64,000 bases of DNA from Bolinopsis microptera. Its lineage: Eukaryota; Ctenophora; Tentaculata; Lobata; Bolinopsidae. Where the stretch lies: contig NC_087083.1 of assembly GCF_026151205.1 (NCBI RefSeq), positions 4,690,460-4,754,459 of the forward strand, given 5' to 3'. Within the stretch, counting starts at the first letter, position 1, and each line of letters begins with the position of its first letter. The notes under the pieces were generated by a model. The model was given only the letters and a program-made list of their open reading frames with translations. It did no database searches and was not told the DNA's origin. Position numbers and translations under genes: made by a program. Below, piece after piece: positions 41,836 through 52,000 of the stretch.

Positions 41836-42480
41836 GTGAGTTGGGCAGTTCACAACGGCTTCATTGAGGAGGTCAGAAAGCTTTTTAAAGTAGACTTTGA
41901 AAAACTCGGGGCTGAGTGGATGTCCTTGTTCAGTCCCTTTGTATGTAATGATTTTTTCAAGAATGCGTTTTTTTTTTCAGATCGTTCAAATTTAAATAAA
42001 AATAATTTAGAATTGACCAAAGATGAGTTTTTAGAATGTATTTATTTTCTTATTGATAAATCTTTTATTAATTTTAATGGTTGTATTTATAGACAAGTCA
42101 TTGGGATACCTACAGGGACGAGTGCTGCTCCTAATATTATGGCTAATATTTACTTACATGTTTACTTACCTGAAAACCCCAGGCTTTAATGTTGTTAAAC
42201 AACATAAACAACCGAATAGAGATTAGGCGGAATGACAGGCTGAGCGCGGCCCAGTAAATGTTTACGAGCACGAGTATTTTACATATTTATATGAAAATAA
42301 TTTAAAGAATAAATTAGCTAAACTGCAGAATATTTTTAGATATCAAGACGGTTTATTAGTTTTAATAACGATGATGGTCTTTTTGAAGAATTTATTCCTG
42401 AAATTTATCCTCCTGAGATGGTTGTCAGTAAAACCAATATTTGATATTTCTGTTCGCAAAACTCATTTTCTTGTAGCGCG
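41836..42480 (+). pseudogene. Reverse-transcriptase fragment, Penelope-like or related, broken by a MITE
   Basis: The plus strand reads VDFEKLGAEWMSLF, LELTKDEFLECIYFLIDKSF and GIPTGTSAAPNIMANIYLHV up to 42165. A 92-bp hairpin element interrupts it. After that, EYFTYLYENNLKNKLAKL, NIFRYQDGLLV and FEEFIPEIYPPEMVVSKTNI follow in shifting frames. G-x-P-x-G-T-x-x-A-P and RY-x-D motifs mark reverse-transcriptase motifs B and C; the second catalytic residue reads Gly instead of Asp. The wording is closest to Penelope-type and similar reverse transcriptases; I am not sure of the class. Confidence 0.5.
42166..42257 (+). repeat. TTAC…GTAA hairpin mini-element, copy 1 (8-bp TSD)
   Basis: A 92-bp element from TTACCTGAAAACCCC to GCGGCCCAGTAA, flanked by exact ATGTTTAC repeats (42158-42165 and 42258-42265). 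It has an internal hairpin (AATGTTGTTAAACAACAT) and the conserved GGCGGAATGACAGGCTGAGC stretch. It sits inside the reverse-transcriptase fragment. Confidence 0.82.
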
Positions 42481-43327
42481 ATGCACTACTGGGTCGCGCG
42501 CGCATCAAATAATGCTTCTCGCAACCACTTCGGTAGATCGGCGAGATGCACCACTGACTACTGTGCCTCACCGAGCTGCGAAGGATTGACATCGTGAATT
42601 GACTCATTTTCTAGATTAATAACTATTAGTATTTGGATGGATTACTGAGGGGCACTGTGTTAAGGTGATTTAAGTGGGTCCCAATCCCCACCGACCATTT
42701 TTCTTTGTGTCATGACTATGTATCTGAATACTTGCTGAATATATACTTGCTTCATCATTTCCTTTTTATAACAACCAAGGTGTTTTTATATTATTGACTA
42801 AGCGACTATGTTGCTCTAACCAGAGCCTTTTCGCTTGCAGTAGCGCGTTCTCAGTTCACAGTTGTGAAACAAGCGCGTCACGCAGTACTTGACATACGTC
42901 GCGTTGCATGCCACTTTTCACGCGCGAAGCGCGCGCCGCCGAAACATTAAAATTGATCTTTTGATGTTTGACAAATTGCATTAATGCAGGGTTCAGGGTT
43001 GCGGAATAAACGCATCAATAGAAATCTCAAATCTGCAGACTATGATGAATGCAGCACTAATATAAAACTTGTTTTGTGTTTGCAGATGTATGAAGCGCCC
43101 ATGAACGCAGCTACGCTTAGCTGCAGTAAGCAGTTTCGCTAATTCGCAGCAGGGTAAATGAAAAATGGTAATTGGCGCAAAACTCTTCAGCATACACAGT
43201 GAGCAGGTCCCGCGCGCATGGCCCGGCATCGTTCGCCGATCCACGTTCGCGTGTTTGGTGTCTGTTGACATACGTTGCATGCCACTTTTCGCGCGAAAAT
43301 ATCTCTGATATTTGGATACGATACATG

Positions 43328-43385
43328 TATCAAGGTGTTTGGTGACGTAGTCGAGTAAAGATGTCGCGGCGACACGTACGTTAGA
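43328..43385 (-). pseudogene. LINE-A copy 2, most 5' piece seen (piece 1 of 4)
   Basis: The minus strand reads SPRHLYSTTSPNTLIHV, joining HVSMTHLAWADD after removal of the DNA element. It corresponds to LSPDLFKIYINDF…LISHLLWADD of LINE-A copy 1. The copy appears 5'-truncated just above 43385. Confidence 0.5.
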
Positions 43386-43528
43386 GTGTTACTAATATAA
43401 AGTGATCAGTCACGCGACATTGTTCTTTTATTTTAGTTGATCTGGATTTTGTAAAAAGTCGATTCATTTACTTATATTTATATTTTCCACTTTTAAATAT
43501 TTATCGTTGCTCGCATGGTTCACATTAC

Positions 43529-43616
43529 TTACCTGAGGACCCCAGGCTATTATGTTCATTAACATAATAGCCGAATAAAGATTTGGCGGAATGACAGGCT
43601 GAGCGCGGCCCAGTAA
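43529..43616 (+). repeat. TTAC…GTAA hairpin mini-element, copy 2 (8-bp TSD)
   Basis: 88 bp from TTACCTGAGGACCCC to GCGGCCCAGTAA, flanked by exact CACATTAC repeats (43521-43528 and 43617-43624). The inner hairpin is perfect (TATTATGTTCATTAACATAA within it). It inserted into the left end of copy 3. Confidence 0.85.
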
Positions 43617-43620
43617 CACA

Positions 43621-43741
43621 TTACCTGAGGACCTGAGGACCTGAGGACCTGAGGACCTGAGGACCCCAGGCTTTAATGTGGATAAACAACGAATAGAGAT
43701 TTCAGATTAGGCGGAATGACAGGCTGAGCGCGGCTCAGTAA
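43621..43741 (+). repeat. TTAC…GTAA hairpin mini-element, copy 3 (8-bp TSD)
   Basis: The element runs from TTACCTGAGG to GCGGCTCAGTAA with its CTGAGGAC unit expanded five times. Its own target duplication is GGTTCACA: the right copy is at 43742-43749, the left at 43517-43524, now separated from it by copy 2. So copy 3 is older than copy 2. Confidence 0.82.
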
Positions 43742-43749
43742 GGTTCACA

Positions 43750-46224
43750 TAGCCATGTGTCTACGCGCACTGCTACTGCAAGCGAAAGGGCTCTGGTTAG
43801 ACTTAAAGCAACTCGCATGGTACATGATCTTTATTTTCACTTAATCATTCATCATTGCACGGCCCGGACTGACATTTGACATCACATCACTTTTTGTTTT
43901 GTTTCATTTCATCTATATTCATCTATTCATCTATAATCATCTATTGTATTCGACTCGTCTGATTGCCGCACGGGAATTTGAAACTGTATACATTTATTAG
44001 AGTATTAGATATCACCGCAGCCTTGAGGGCGGTACTAAATATTGCACGCGCGTGCGCGTGCAATATTTTATATCTCCACGAGGGCGCCAGCCCGAGTGCC
44101 GAGGCGGAGATATATATACGATAGTTCCGCCCTCATGGCGAGGAATGATATCGTGTATATCCATGAGCGGGCGCTTTACAGTTTTCAACAATCATAGCAA
44201 ATAGAAGTAAAAGATTTCGAACTAAAGCTGCAAATTTAATAGAAAATCATGCTTTAGCCTTTGGTGTAAGATGCAGAACAGGGCAACAATACTGATTATA
44301 TAACACAATAGAAGAATTGAAATCCCACGTACCTTAATGGTATTACACACCAACCATATTAATGAACAATCAACGGGATGTTAATCATTAACATAGATTA
44401 AAAATTGTGTATCTCCGTCAATCCATACTACGAGTAACACAGAATTCCTGTTACCATGACAACACGTCAGATGTACAATGAGAGTTAATCAGTACACAGT
44501 GTGTAGGGCCGGTCAAACAATAAATTCAGCTTTAACTATCAAAGAGAGTGCTCGCCATAACTTTAACAACTGTGTAACTATAAACTGAATGCAATCTGTT
44601 ATAGTTACCAAGAGAGCTCATGATAACGAAGCACGAAGGGACATTGAATATATATATATCAATCACAACCGCTTTCTTTTATTGTGTAGAAGTCCAGCCA
44701 TGAAATATCTATACTATAATTTAAACTTGACGAAATTTCCCCGGCAACGGGGACATAGAAGAAAAACACCGAAAATCGACCTCAAAATGACCCTCTGGTG
44801 AAATCAAACCCAGCTCGCAAATGGAGTTGAAACCTCGCCATTTTTAGCAGGGTTGTAGAAAAAGGATAGGAATAGGCTATAGCATTCTTAGAATTTTGAT
44901 TTAGGCTTTAGATTTTTTATAATTAACGTCGGAAGTGAGGTAAAATAACCGTTAGAATAATGTCGTTATTTTAGCAAAGGTTTACTGCGCTGTTGCGTAG
45001 CAACGTTAAAATGCACGTGCGCGAGCAAGGACATCTTAACTACGCGCGTTGTTATGCTGTATGCTACGTCATAGCTTCAAAACTAGCTCACATTTACGCT
45101 CACGCTATGACTTATATTCATAACTTTGGTTGTGATTGGTATTTTTTGATGCGGTAAAAAGTATCGTTTTGGGAATCCGAATACTAACAACGCTGTCGCC
45201 ATTGTTAAATAAATTCCATTATGTCTACTGTATAACAGAGCTGTATGATGAAGAGAAATTAAAACATAACTGATTTTTAAAATTTCCTCGAACAAAGCTT
45301 TCGACTAGCGGGTTTCTAGTATATATATATTACGTTGAGTAAAAGATCAAATTCATAACATCAATATTGAATATTAGTGGTAGACGGTATAGTTTCAAAA
45401 CAAAAAACAGGGCAAAATTTCTTTCGGGAACACAATAGAATTACACGTAAAATTCCGGCCTAAAATTTTAAGAATTATTACTCGAAATACTAATAGCTTG
45501 AGCAATTATGGAAATGGAAATCAGTTGAAATAAACAATGGAGCGTGTATGGTGTATACTGTATAAACATCAACTCTAGACTTAAAGTCGCCACTAATTGT
45601 TGCAACCATGGTAACACGTCACGTGTTCAATGTCAGCCAATCATATTGCACTGCGTGGTATAGGGACTGAGGCCGATAAGTGATATAGTACATTCCTTGA
45701 GCCGTGGGAACCATTAAGATGTAGTGGCAGTGACATTAATATGGTGTACGTGTCTTGTAATAGATACAGTTTAATAGTTTAGGCCCCAAAAATTTGTTTG
45801 AAAGTGAAAGTGCTCCGGGCTGTATTGTTACTTGTCACGTTAAGTGTCGTCTGCTGATCGCGTGCTGTATTTTAAGCGGGCTACCGGCTGGACGCGCACT
45901 GTGTCTTGTTAGTGTTACATCGGGCTGCGAGAGGTCAGAAGACAAAATATAGCCCGCTGGTGGATATAAAATATTGCTGAATTGCTGGACATGCTAACAT
46001 GAACAGTAACAAATGCAAAATCTGCAAACTATGAACTATAAATATAATGTATAAAAGTATAAGATTCCTATTTACTGGATCAAAATCAATAACTAAAACC
46101 TACAACCATTATATACCAGATACCTGTTACCATGGGCAATATATTTATTTTTGGGCGAGCGAATTAGTAAGAGCCGTAATTATAACTAAATTATGTGTTG
46201 AGTAATAATATAATAACTATATAA
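43750..46224. other. Non-coding spacer with GC-rich hairpins
   Basis: No gene recognised. 43764-43798 is the inverse of 42815-42848 (CTAACCAGAGCC…CGCTTGCAGTAGCG), a relic inverted pair around the mini-elements. 44039-44066 is a perfect ATATTGCACGCGCG-centred palindrome next to a second stem (TATCTCCACGAGGGCG with GGCGGAGATA). The rest is AT-rich with occasional CpG-rich islets. Confidence 0.45.
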
Positions 46225-46232
46225 GTTATTTG

Positions 46233-48283
46233 GGTAACACGACTCCTGTCCGAAAGCGACATCTGTCCGAAAGCGACATCTGTCCGAATCAGGGTACCAG
46301 AAAAAAACGACATCTGTCCGAAATTGTGACCTGATTTCAATACGACACATTTCCAATTAGAGACATGATCTAAACTGTTACTTGCTAAATTGTATACGTA
46401 ACATGTCCAATTTGAGATATGATCTGAGCCATAGTTTACTACCACAGTTTATTTTAATTTGATGTCGATAAATTGGACAATAGTTTCAATGTTATTTAAA
46501 TGTTATAAATTAATTCAATATAATACAATATCACAGAATCAAATCTAAAGCATAGTCAAATTTCCGATAGCTTTAAGGAAATCCATAGGGTTGCTGTAGT
46601 TGTCGTAATCATCTACAATTCTCTGAAGTTGTCGATCATAACGGATCCATTTGGGTGCACGTGGCTCAGGTAGTTCCCGCCCGTCTCTTTTGGTTTTCTT
46701 CACGTCTGTAAGGGCTTGTTCTGCTTTAAGGCAATCAAGGAACTTCCAAATTGTGGGCTTCGAGCAGGACAGCATTGAATGGAATCCGTGATGCCAACCT
46801 TCTGCGATGTTGGATGAGCGAGGAATCCTCATCTGTGCAGCTTCGTGTTGATTCCACATGTGGGGAGCGAAGTTAGGATTGGTGGTTGATGTCCCGATCC
46901 AAGTGTTTTCGTAGTATGAAGCAAACTCAGCCATGTCTATAGGAAGGAGGGGCTTCAGGTGTCTCCAGATTCGAGGGACGTCAGTCTCCGGTACGTAGGC
47001 AATAGCTCCAGTCATCGCGAAGAAATCCCGAACAGGAGAGTTTGGAGTCAGGTACTCCTCCCAGATGTTGGTCTGCTTAACATGCTTCAGGAGGGCTTTC
47101 TTGTAGTGGAAGTTACATCCTCGTCTGGTAGTGGAGGGCCACACGGAAGCAACTGCGTTGTGAATGGCGAGCTCGTAGTCCATGAGGATGGATTGTGGTT
47201 GGTATCCCCCAGAAGCCCAGGTGTCTATCTCCTCGAACAGGTTGCGGTAGAGGGTCGTCGTTTTTCCAGGAAGGAGTCCATAGAAGAGGGGGAGGTGCCA
47301 GCCGTCAGGGAAGAGGCCATGGACTGTGAAGAGCTGATGGAAGAGATTAGGTGCGGATTTGAAGGTACCGTCGACTACCCAATGCTCCGCGTCCACCATA
47401 TGATCTGCGTTCTTAGGAGTCCCCCAAAGGAAAGATCGACGAGTCCGTTCGTCCCATCCAGAGTCCCAGAGCATCATTGGTTCGTTGTCGGTAGAGAGGA
47501 TGTAGTTTGCAGGAATGGAGAGCGTTTCCAGATCTCTCGGGTTAGAAGGGTGTCTGTTAGCTGCTTTTCTGCTTCTCTGTACCATTCTGTTGAGGGATGA
47601 CAGCTGGCAGCCAAGCTTTGCTCTAGATTCGTAACCCAATCCACCGACTGCTTCAGATACGAGGTATTTCGTCGGTTGATCTCCACCAGAAGCCTTTCTT
47701 TTCAAGTTCTGTTTGCTGACGTGGACGGTCGTTTCAGCATGGTGGACAGGGTGAGTGTGGTCAGGAGTAGGAGTGATCAGTTGTCTGTCCACGGTACGGA
47801 TGCGGGCTCTGCAACCCTTTCGGAATTCCGAACATTTCCAGTAGGAGGTGTCGTTACTTCGCTTGTCGAAGACGTATCTGAAGCCATTTAGGATAGGGTT
47901 CTCCGAGCCTTGTTTGCGTCCAGGGATAAACTGAAGATTGGTTGCCATTGTGGATTGCGATAAGTGATCTCCATACTGCTGTCCTATATGTACTCATGTC
48001 CTGTGATGTGATCGACAGCTTGTTAGGGTACGGCTAGCACGATCCTGTTCTCAACTAGTCAATCACGTATCGATGGATCAGATCTTAAGGGATCACATCA
48101 GCTTTAGAACGTCACGAGATTACCTGTGAGCTTGTGAAATGCGAATGTGAACCGAAATTACAATATGATCCGAAATTCGGACAGATGTCGCCAAAAACGA
48201 CTCCTGTCCGAAAGCGACATCTGTCCGAAATCCCTAATTCAGCTTTCGGACAGATGTCGCTTTCGGACAGGAGTCGCCCAATC
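46233..48283 (-). mobile_element. FLYWCH-MULE DNA transposon, apparently complete, 8-bp TSD
   Basis: The ends share CGACTCCTGTCCGAAAGCGA followed by tandem CATCTGTCCGAAAGCGA units, inverted at the right end. GTTATTTG flanks both sides (46225-46232 and 48284-48291). Inside is one intact transposase gene. The right end also contains a second, oppositely oriented copy of the terminal repeat (48201-48233), so it can fold on itself. With transposase, both ends and a target duplication, it could be autonomous. Confidence 0.87.
46545..47948 (-). CDS. FLYWCH-domain MULE transposase (467 residues)
   Basis: Residues about 5-75 form a FLYWCH finger: NGFRYVFDK, SYWKCSEFRKGCRARI and the HTHPVHH histidines. 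The MULE transposase core follows near residue 190: HWVVDGTFKSAPNLFHQLFT (first catalytic Asp in DGTF), ILMDYELAIHNAV (second Asp) and RRGCNFHYKKALL. A late Glu in SSNIAEGWHHGFH is a candidate third acidic residue. The finger presumably binds the terminal repeats, and the DDE core cuts and joins DNA. The reading frame has no break. The start ATG lies 335 bases inside the right end; transcription runs leftward. Confidence 0.9.
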   Translation of the reverse strand: MATNLQFIPGRKQGSENPILNGFRYVFDKRSNDTSYWKCSEFRKGCRARIRTVDRQLITPTPDHTHPVHHAETTVHVSKQNLKRKASGGDQPTKYLVSEAVGGLGYESRAKLGCQLSSLNRMVQRSRKAANRHPSNPRDLETLSIPANYILSTDNEPMMLWDSGWDERTRRSFLWGTPKNADHMVDAEHWVVDGTFKSAPNLFHQLFTVHGLFPDGWHLPLFYGLLPGKTTTLYRNLFEEIDTWASGGYQPQSILMDYELAIHNAVASVWPSTTRRGCNFHYKKALLKHVKQTNIWEEYLTPNSPVRDFFAMTGAIAYVPETDVPRIWRHLKPLLPIDMAEFASYYENTWIGTSTTNPNFAPHMWNQHEAAQMRIPRSSNIAEGWHHGFHSMLSCSKPTIWKFLDCLKAEQALTDVKKTKRDGRELPEPRAPKWIRYDRQLQRIVDDYDNYSNPMDFLKAIGNLTML

Positions 48284-48286
48284 GTT

Positions 48287-48387
48287 ATTTGTTTTGTTTT
48301 GATATTGTTTTGAATATTTGTTATATGTGTGTTATATTATAACACACACATAACAAATATTCAAAACAATATCAAAACAAAACAAAT
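48287..48387. repeat. 101-bp perfect-type palindrome beside the MULE
   Basis: Arms 48287-48336 and 48338-48387 are inverse of each other with a single mismatch (TTATATGTGTG against TTATGTGTGTG) and a 1-base centre. The outer bases ATTTG overlap the MULE's right target duplication, so the MULE inserted at its edge. It could be a tiny foldback element. Confidence 0.9.
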
Positions 48388-48890
48388 CTTTTTGGGCCAA
48401 ATTAGCGGGGCAGGACTATATGTTATAAAACATAGAAGCAGTGTCGGTCTGCCGGGGTTATTTATTAAGCGGGAAAAAACTAACAGCGGTAGCCGGGAGT
48501 ATCACTATCAGTATCAGAATCTATCCCGCCCGCCCGGCTGATTATTCTAACCCGGAGGTGTTTATAACGACCTGCAATATCCCAATATCCCATATCCCAT
48601 AATGGGACCAAATACCAAACATCACAAACCAGCAGCTGCACACACATGGCACACAGCCGGTCCCTGTTAAACCCGGCCCAGTAAATATATATCCCAAATC
48701 ATATCATTAGTACAGAATCAAAGCTATTATACCAAACATAGTAATAACTCTATAAAACATTAAACACTCAGCTATCACATTTATGTGTATAGCAATTGGT
48801 ATATATTTGATATAACGACACCTATAATGACTGTGACCTCATTCAATTACACGCACACGCACACACTGCACACGCTACAGAGTATTGCTG
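48388..48890. other. No gene; upstream region of the next gene
   Basis: Mixed composition, with a CGGCCCAGTAAAT word at 48675 reminiscent of the hairpin mini-element end and a CA/CG-rich stretch (ACACGCACACGCACACAC) at 48850. Nothing else supported. Confidence 0.4.
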
Positions 48891-48898
48891 TATATAAG
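48891..48898 (+). promoter_or_regulatory. Candidate TATA box of the YPPQ-repeat gene
   Basis: TATATAAG lies about 130 bases upstream of the first ATG (49027), a sensible place for a TATA element feeding a short 5' untranslated region. Based on sequence only. Confidence 0.38.
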
Positions 48899-49026
48899 TG
48901 TATAATATATAGCGCGCTGTAATAGGATATCGATTCATTACTTCGCCTCTTTCTTTGCTGCTGTGTGTTTGTTTCAGCGTCGAGTTGAATTTGTTCTTTA
49001 GTTTCTGTGTACACTTCTAGATATCG

Positions 49027-52000
49027 ATGGTAAGTTGTGTATTGCAAGCTTAGACTGATAAACTCGTTAGCGTATTATTGTAGGGAGGTGTATAATAAAA
49101 TTGAGAGTATACATTGAGAGTATACATTGAAGCATGCCAGAATGTATAGTACTTGCAATACACACGCATTGAGCATTCAACATTGTTGTGTTACACCGAG
49201 ATCATGTTATAGAAATTCAATCAACTCTTTTGTTTTCACCGAATGATTATTTAAATATTCACACCGCACAGGCCCATGTTGATTCGATAATATGGCCAGG
49301 ACTATAATTATGTACACTGAATAACATAATTATATGTACTGAGTCGTTGTATCCGCTAGCTGTAGCACTTCCTTTCTTTCACCGCGTTAACAAACTCTGA
49401 AATAGTAGATTTTCAGTATACATTGTAATAACTTTATACTATACATTTTGATAACGTGTTAGTGTATACTATACACTGTACAATCTAAATTCATGGTGAG
49501 TCTACGTTCGTTGATATGTACTTTATAGGCTTCGTGTACAATCATCATGTATTGGCAAATGAAGTCGCTCGTTCGCAGCAATTAATGTGTATTGTATATC
49601 ATGGTATCTGCTTCTTGAAGTACATCAGTTTATACATTGTAGTTAGAGGCTCACGATGCTTCATACTGCTGCAGCAATATTAGCAATATTAGCAATATTA
49701 GGTGTACACCTCGGACTTGTCAGCCTGTAATTAACACGTTAATTTGTGAACTATGAGGTTAAATCAGACATTGATATTGTGAGTATCATTTAACCTGAAA
49801 GTAACATTCCTCAAATTCCGCAGAGTTACCCTCCAGGACAACCAGGATACCCGCCAGGTATTTACTGTTCTATATTAGATCATTAGTTTTTATTGGTTCT
49901 AAAACAGATTAAGTTACATCGGTTACTATTTATTAGGCGTATTTAATTCCATGGAAACCGAGGAGCAATAAGATTCTTATTCCTTGTAGATTATATATAG
50001 TAAATATGTATAGTATATACATTCCTGATGGGACCGGTAAATTTCTTGAAACCCTAGTGTGTTTATCCCAATTCCTCTTTCTGTTTTGTTTAACTGATAC
50101 AATGTTATACTCTAATGCAGGAAACTAACTCTAGCTTTACAGGTCAGCCCGGATACCCGCCCGCGGGACAGCCTGGATATCCTCCACAAGCCGGCTATCC
50201 ACCACAGGTAACAGCTTATAGACAATTCTTATAAACAGCTGCAGGTAACAGCTTATAAACAATTCTTATAAACGCTGCAGGTTATATTATCTTTATTAAC
50301 AAATTGTAATTGTATCAACTGATCGCAAATGTGTTTCCTAACGCTTTTGAATGATAAATTAAAATTATTTATCCAATATACTGAATCAATGATTTCATCA
50401 ATTTTAAATTTTTGCGTGATGTAATTTTGTTCGTTCGAATCATTTTAAATTGCTGAATAACGTATGTTCGTCTCACATTAGAGAAGCAACACAGATAGAA
50501 TTATAAATATGTGGTCGTCTGTAGGCTGAAATATGATAAGTTTTCAGCAGCGCTACCCGGCCCCTGCCGGTTTTAACCCGGCCCCTGCCGGTTTTAACCC
50601 TGCCCCTGCCGGTTTTAACCGGGCCCCAGCCGGTTTTAACCCCCAGGCTGGCTATGGATACCCTCAACAGGTAGGTTACAGGTGATTCTGTGTGCTGATT
50701 CGAGGTGATTTGTGTTTTTCAACCTGTGATTTGGGTTTGTATTGATTTATCTATGAGCATCAATATGGAGTGATTGGAGGTTTTGTGTGGTATATATTAA
50801 ATCTACTTTAGTGTGGTAGCAAGGTTTGTGGTGATTGGTTGAACTGTGTTTTATATTAGAGCCTGTTTTATTTCAATTTCAGTCTACTCTTAGTCTTCCT
50901 AAATCAAGAGGCAAGGTATCATTAAACTGTATTATGGTTTGGCAGAATCTATAACCAATAAGTCAACAAATGGTTTGACTGGTTTGACGAATGAGCATTT
51001 ATAAAAACAATAAAATTAGCCCCACGTTAATTCACATAGCAGTAGATTTATTTTCCTGAAGATTTTATTCGTCTCAGGGTCCTCCAGGCGCCTACCCACC
51101 CCAAGTAAGGATCTCATCGTTATTTCGTGTGTTACTTTATTTATTTTGTGTTTGTTAAGCTGATGATATTACTGCTCTACAGGTAATAAATATGTTTTTG
51201 GTTTGACTTTACGATTGTTTTTATTAATAAAGTTGCAACAAAGTCTTCGTATTATGTAGCCTGGGTTTGGACAAGCTTTCGCCCACTTAGAATATTTCCA
51301 TCACAAATCACGATAAATAATACTCAATAAATGTAATAGATTTGTAGTGTTGCAATTAGTTTATATTTAATCGACTGAGCTTAGTGCTATAATAAGCCTA
51401 TAATGTTGAGGTAAATTAATAGATTTCGTGAACGTGTAAATGTCGTTATTTTTGTGTGTTATATCTTTTTGCTGACTATAATAAATAATAAGCTTTAATT
51501 TTTTCAACCCTTGACAGATGTTGACTCGTATTAGCAGCATAAGGGTGTTTGTTGAGTAATTTATTGAAGTAATGGTTCCTGATATTTTACATTTCTCCGA
51601 AACAAGATGTCCATTAAAAATAGCTGTGTCCCAACCTATCGGGGAAATATCTGTTTCAGCATCCAACAATCGCACGGAGACCTGATTTTAGGTTAATTTG
51701 ACTTCATATTTACGAGAAATGTTTCAAAAATGGATAAAACAGTTTTAGGATAATTTTAGATAACAATATTCTATTGATTTCAGGGGGCACCAGGTGCATA
51801 CCCCCCTGGATCAGCGTACCCCGCCCAACCAGGCTACCCTCCCGCCGCCGGAGGTTACCCACCCCAAGCTGGGGGTTACCCCCCTCAAGCGGGTTACCCA
51901 CCCCAGGCAGGGTACCCGCCTCAGGCTGGTGGGTTTCCCCCTCGTCCCGCTAACCCTTATGCTGCTGCTGGACCTACTACTGGTGAGTCTTTAGTTTTAT

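Larger units (their letters stand above)
41741..43319. mobile_element. DNA element with inverted ends and 8-bp TSD, carrying an RT fragment
   Basis: Left end GTATCCAAATATCAGAGATA (from 41745) is the inverse of the right end (…TATCTCTGATATTTGGATAC, to 43319). Both then run into GCGCGC-rich, hairpin-forming sequence and a shared GTGGCATGCAACGTATGTCA. GATACATG flanks both sides (41733-41740 and 43320-43327). Removing the element rejoins the LINE-A copy 2 frame as LIHVSMTHLAWADD. An inner copy of the subterminal part lies at 42887-42941. No transposase is seen, so the superfamily is unknown; an 8-bp duplication would suit hAT- or MULE-like elements. Confidence 0.72.

Noticed and set aside
46959-47600. 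213-codon plus-strand frame opposite the MULE transposase
   Set aside because: Antisense shadow of a well-supported transposase frame; no domain recognised.
50882-50914. Extra 33-base exon in the YPPQ gene (acceptor TTTCAG, donor GTATCA)
   Set aside because: It is in phase but encodes Ser/Leu/Lys residues unlike the rest of the protein; a cryptic site is more likely.
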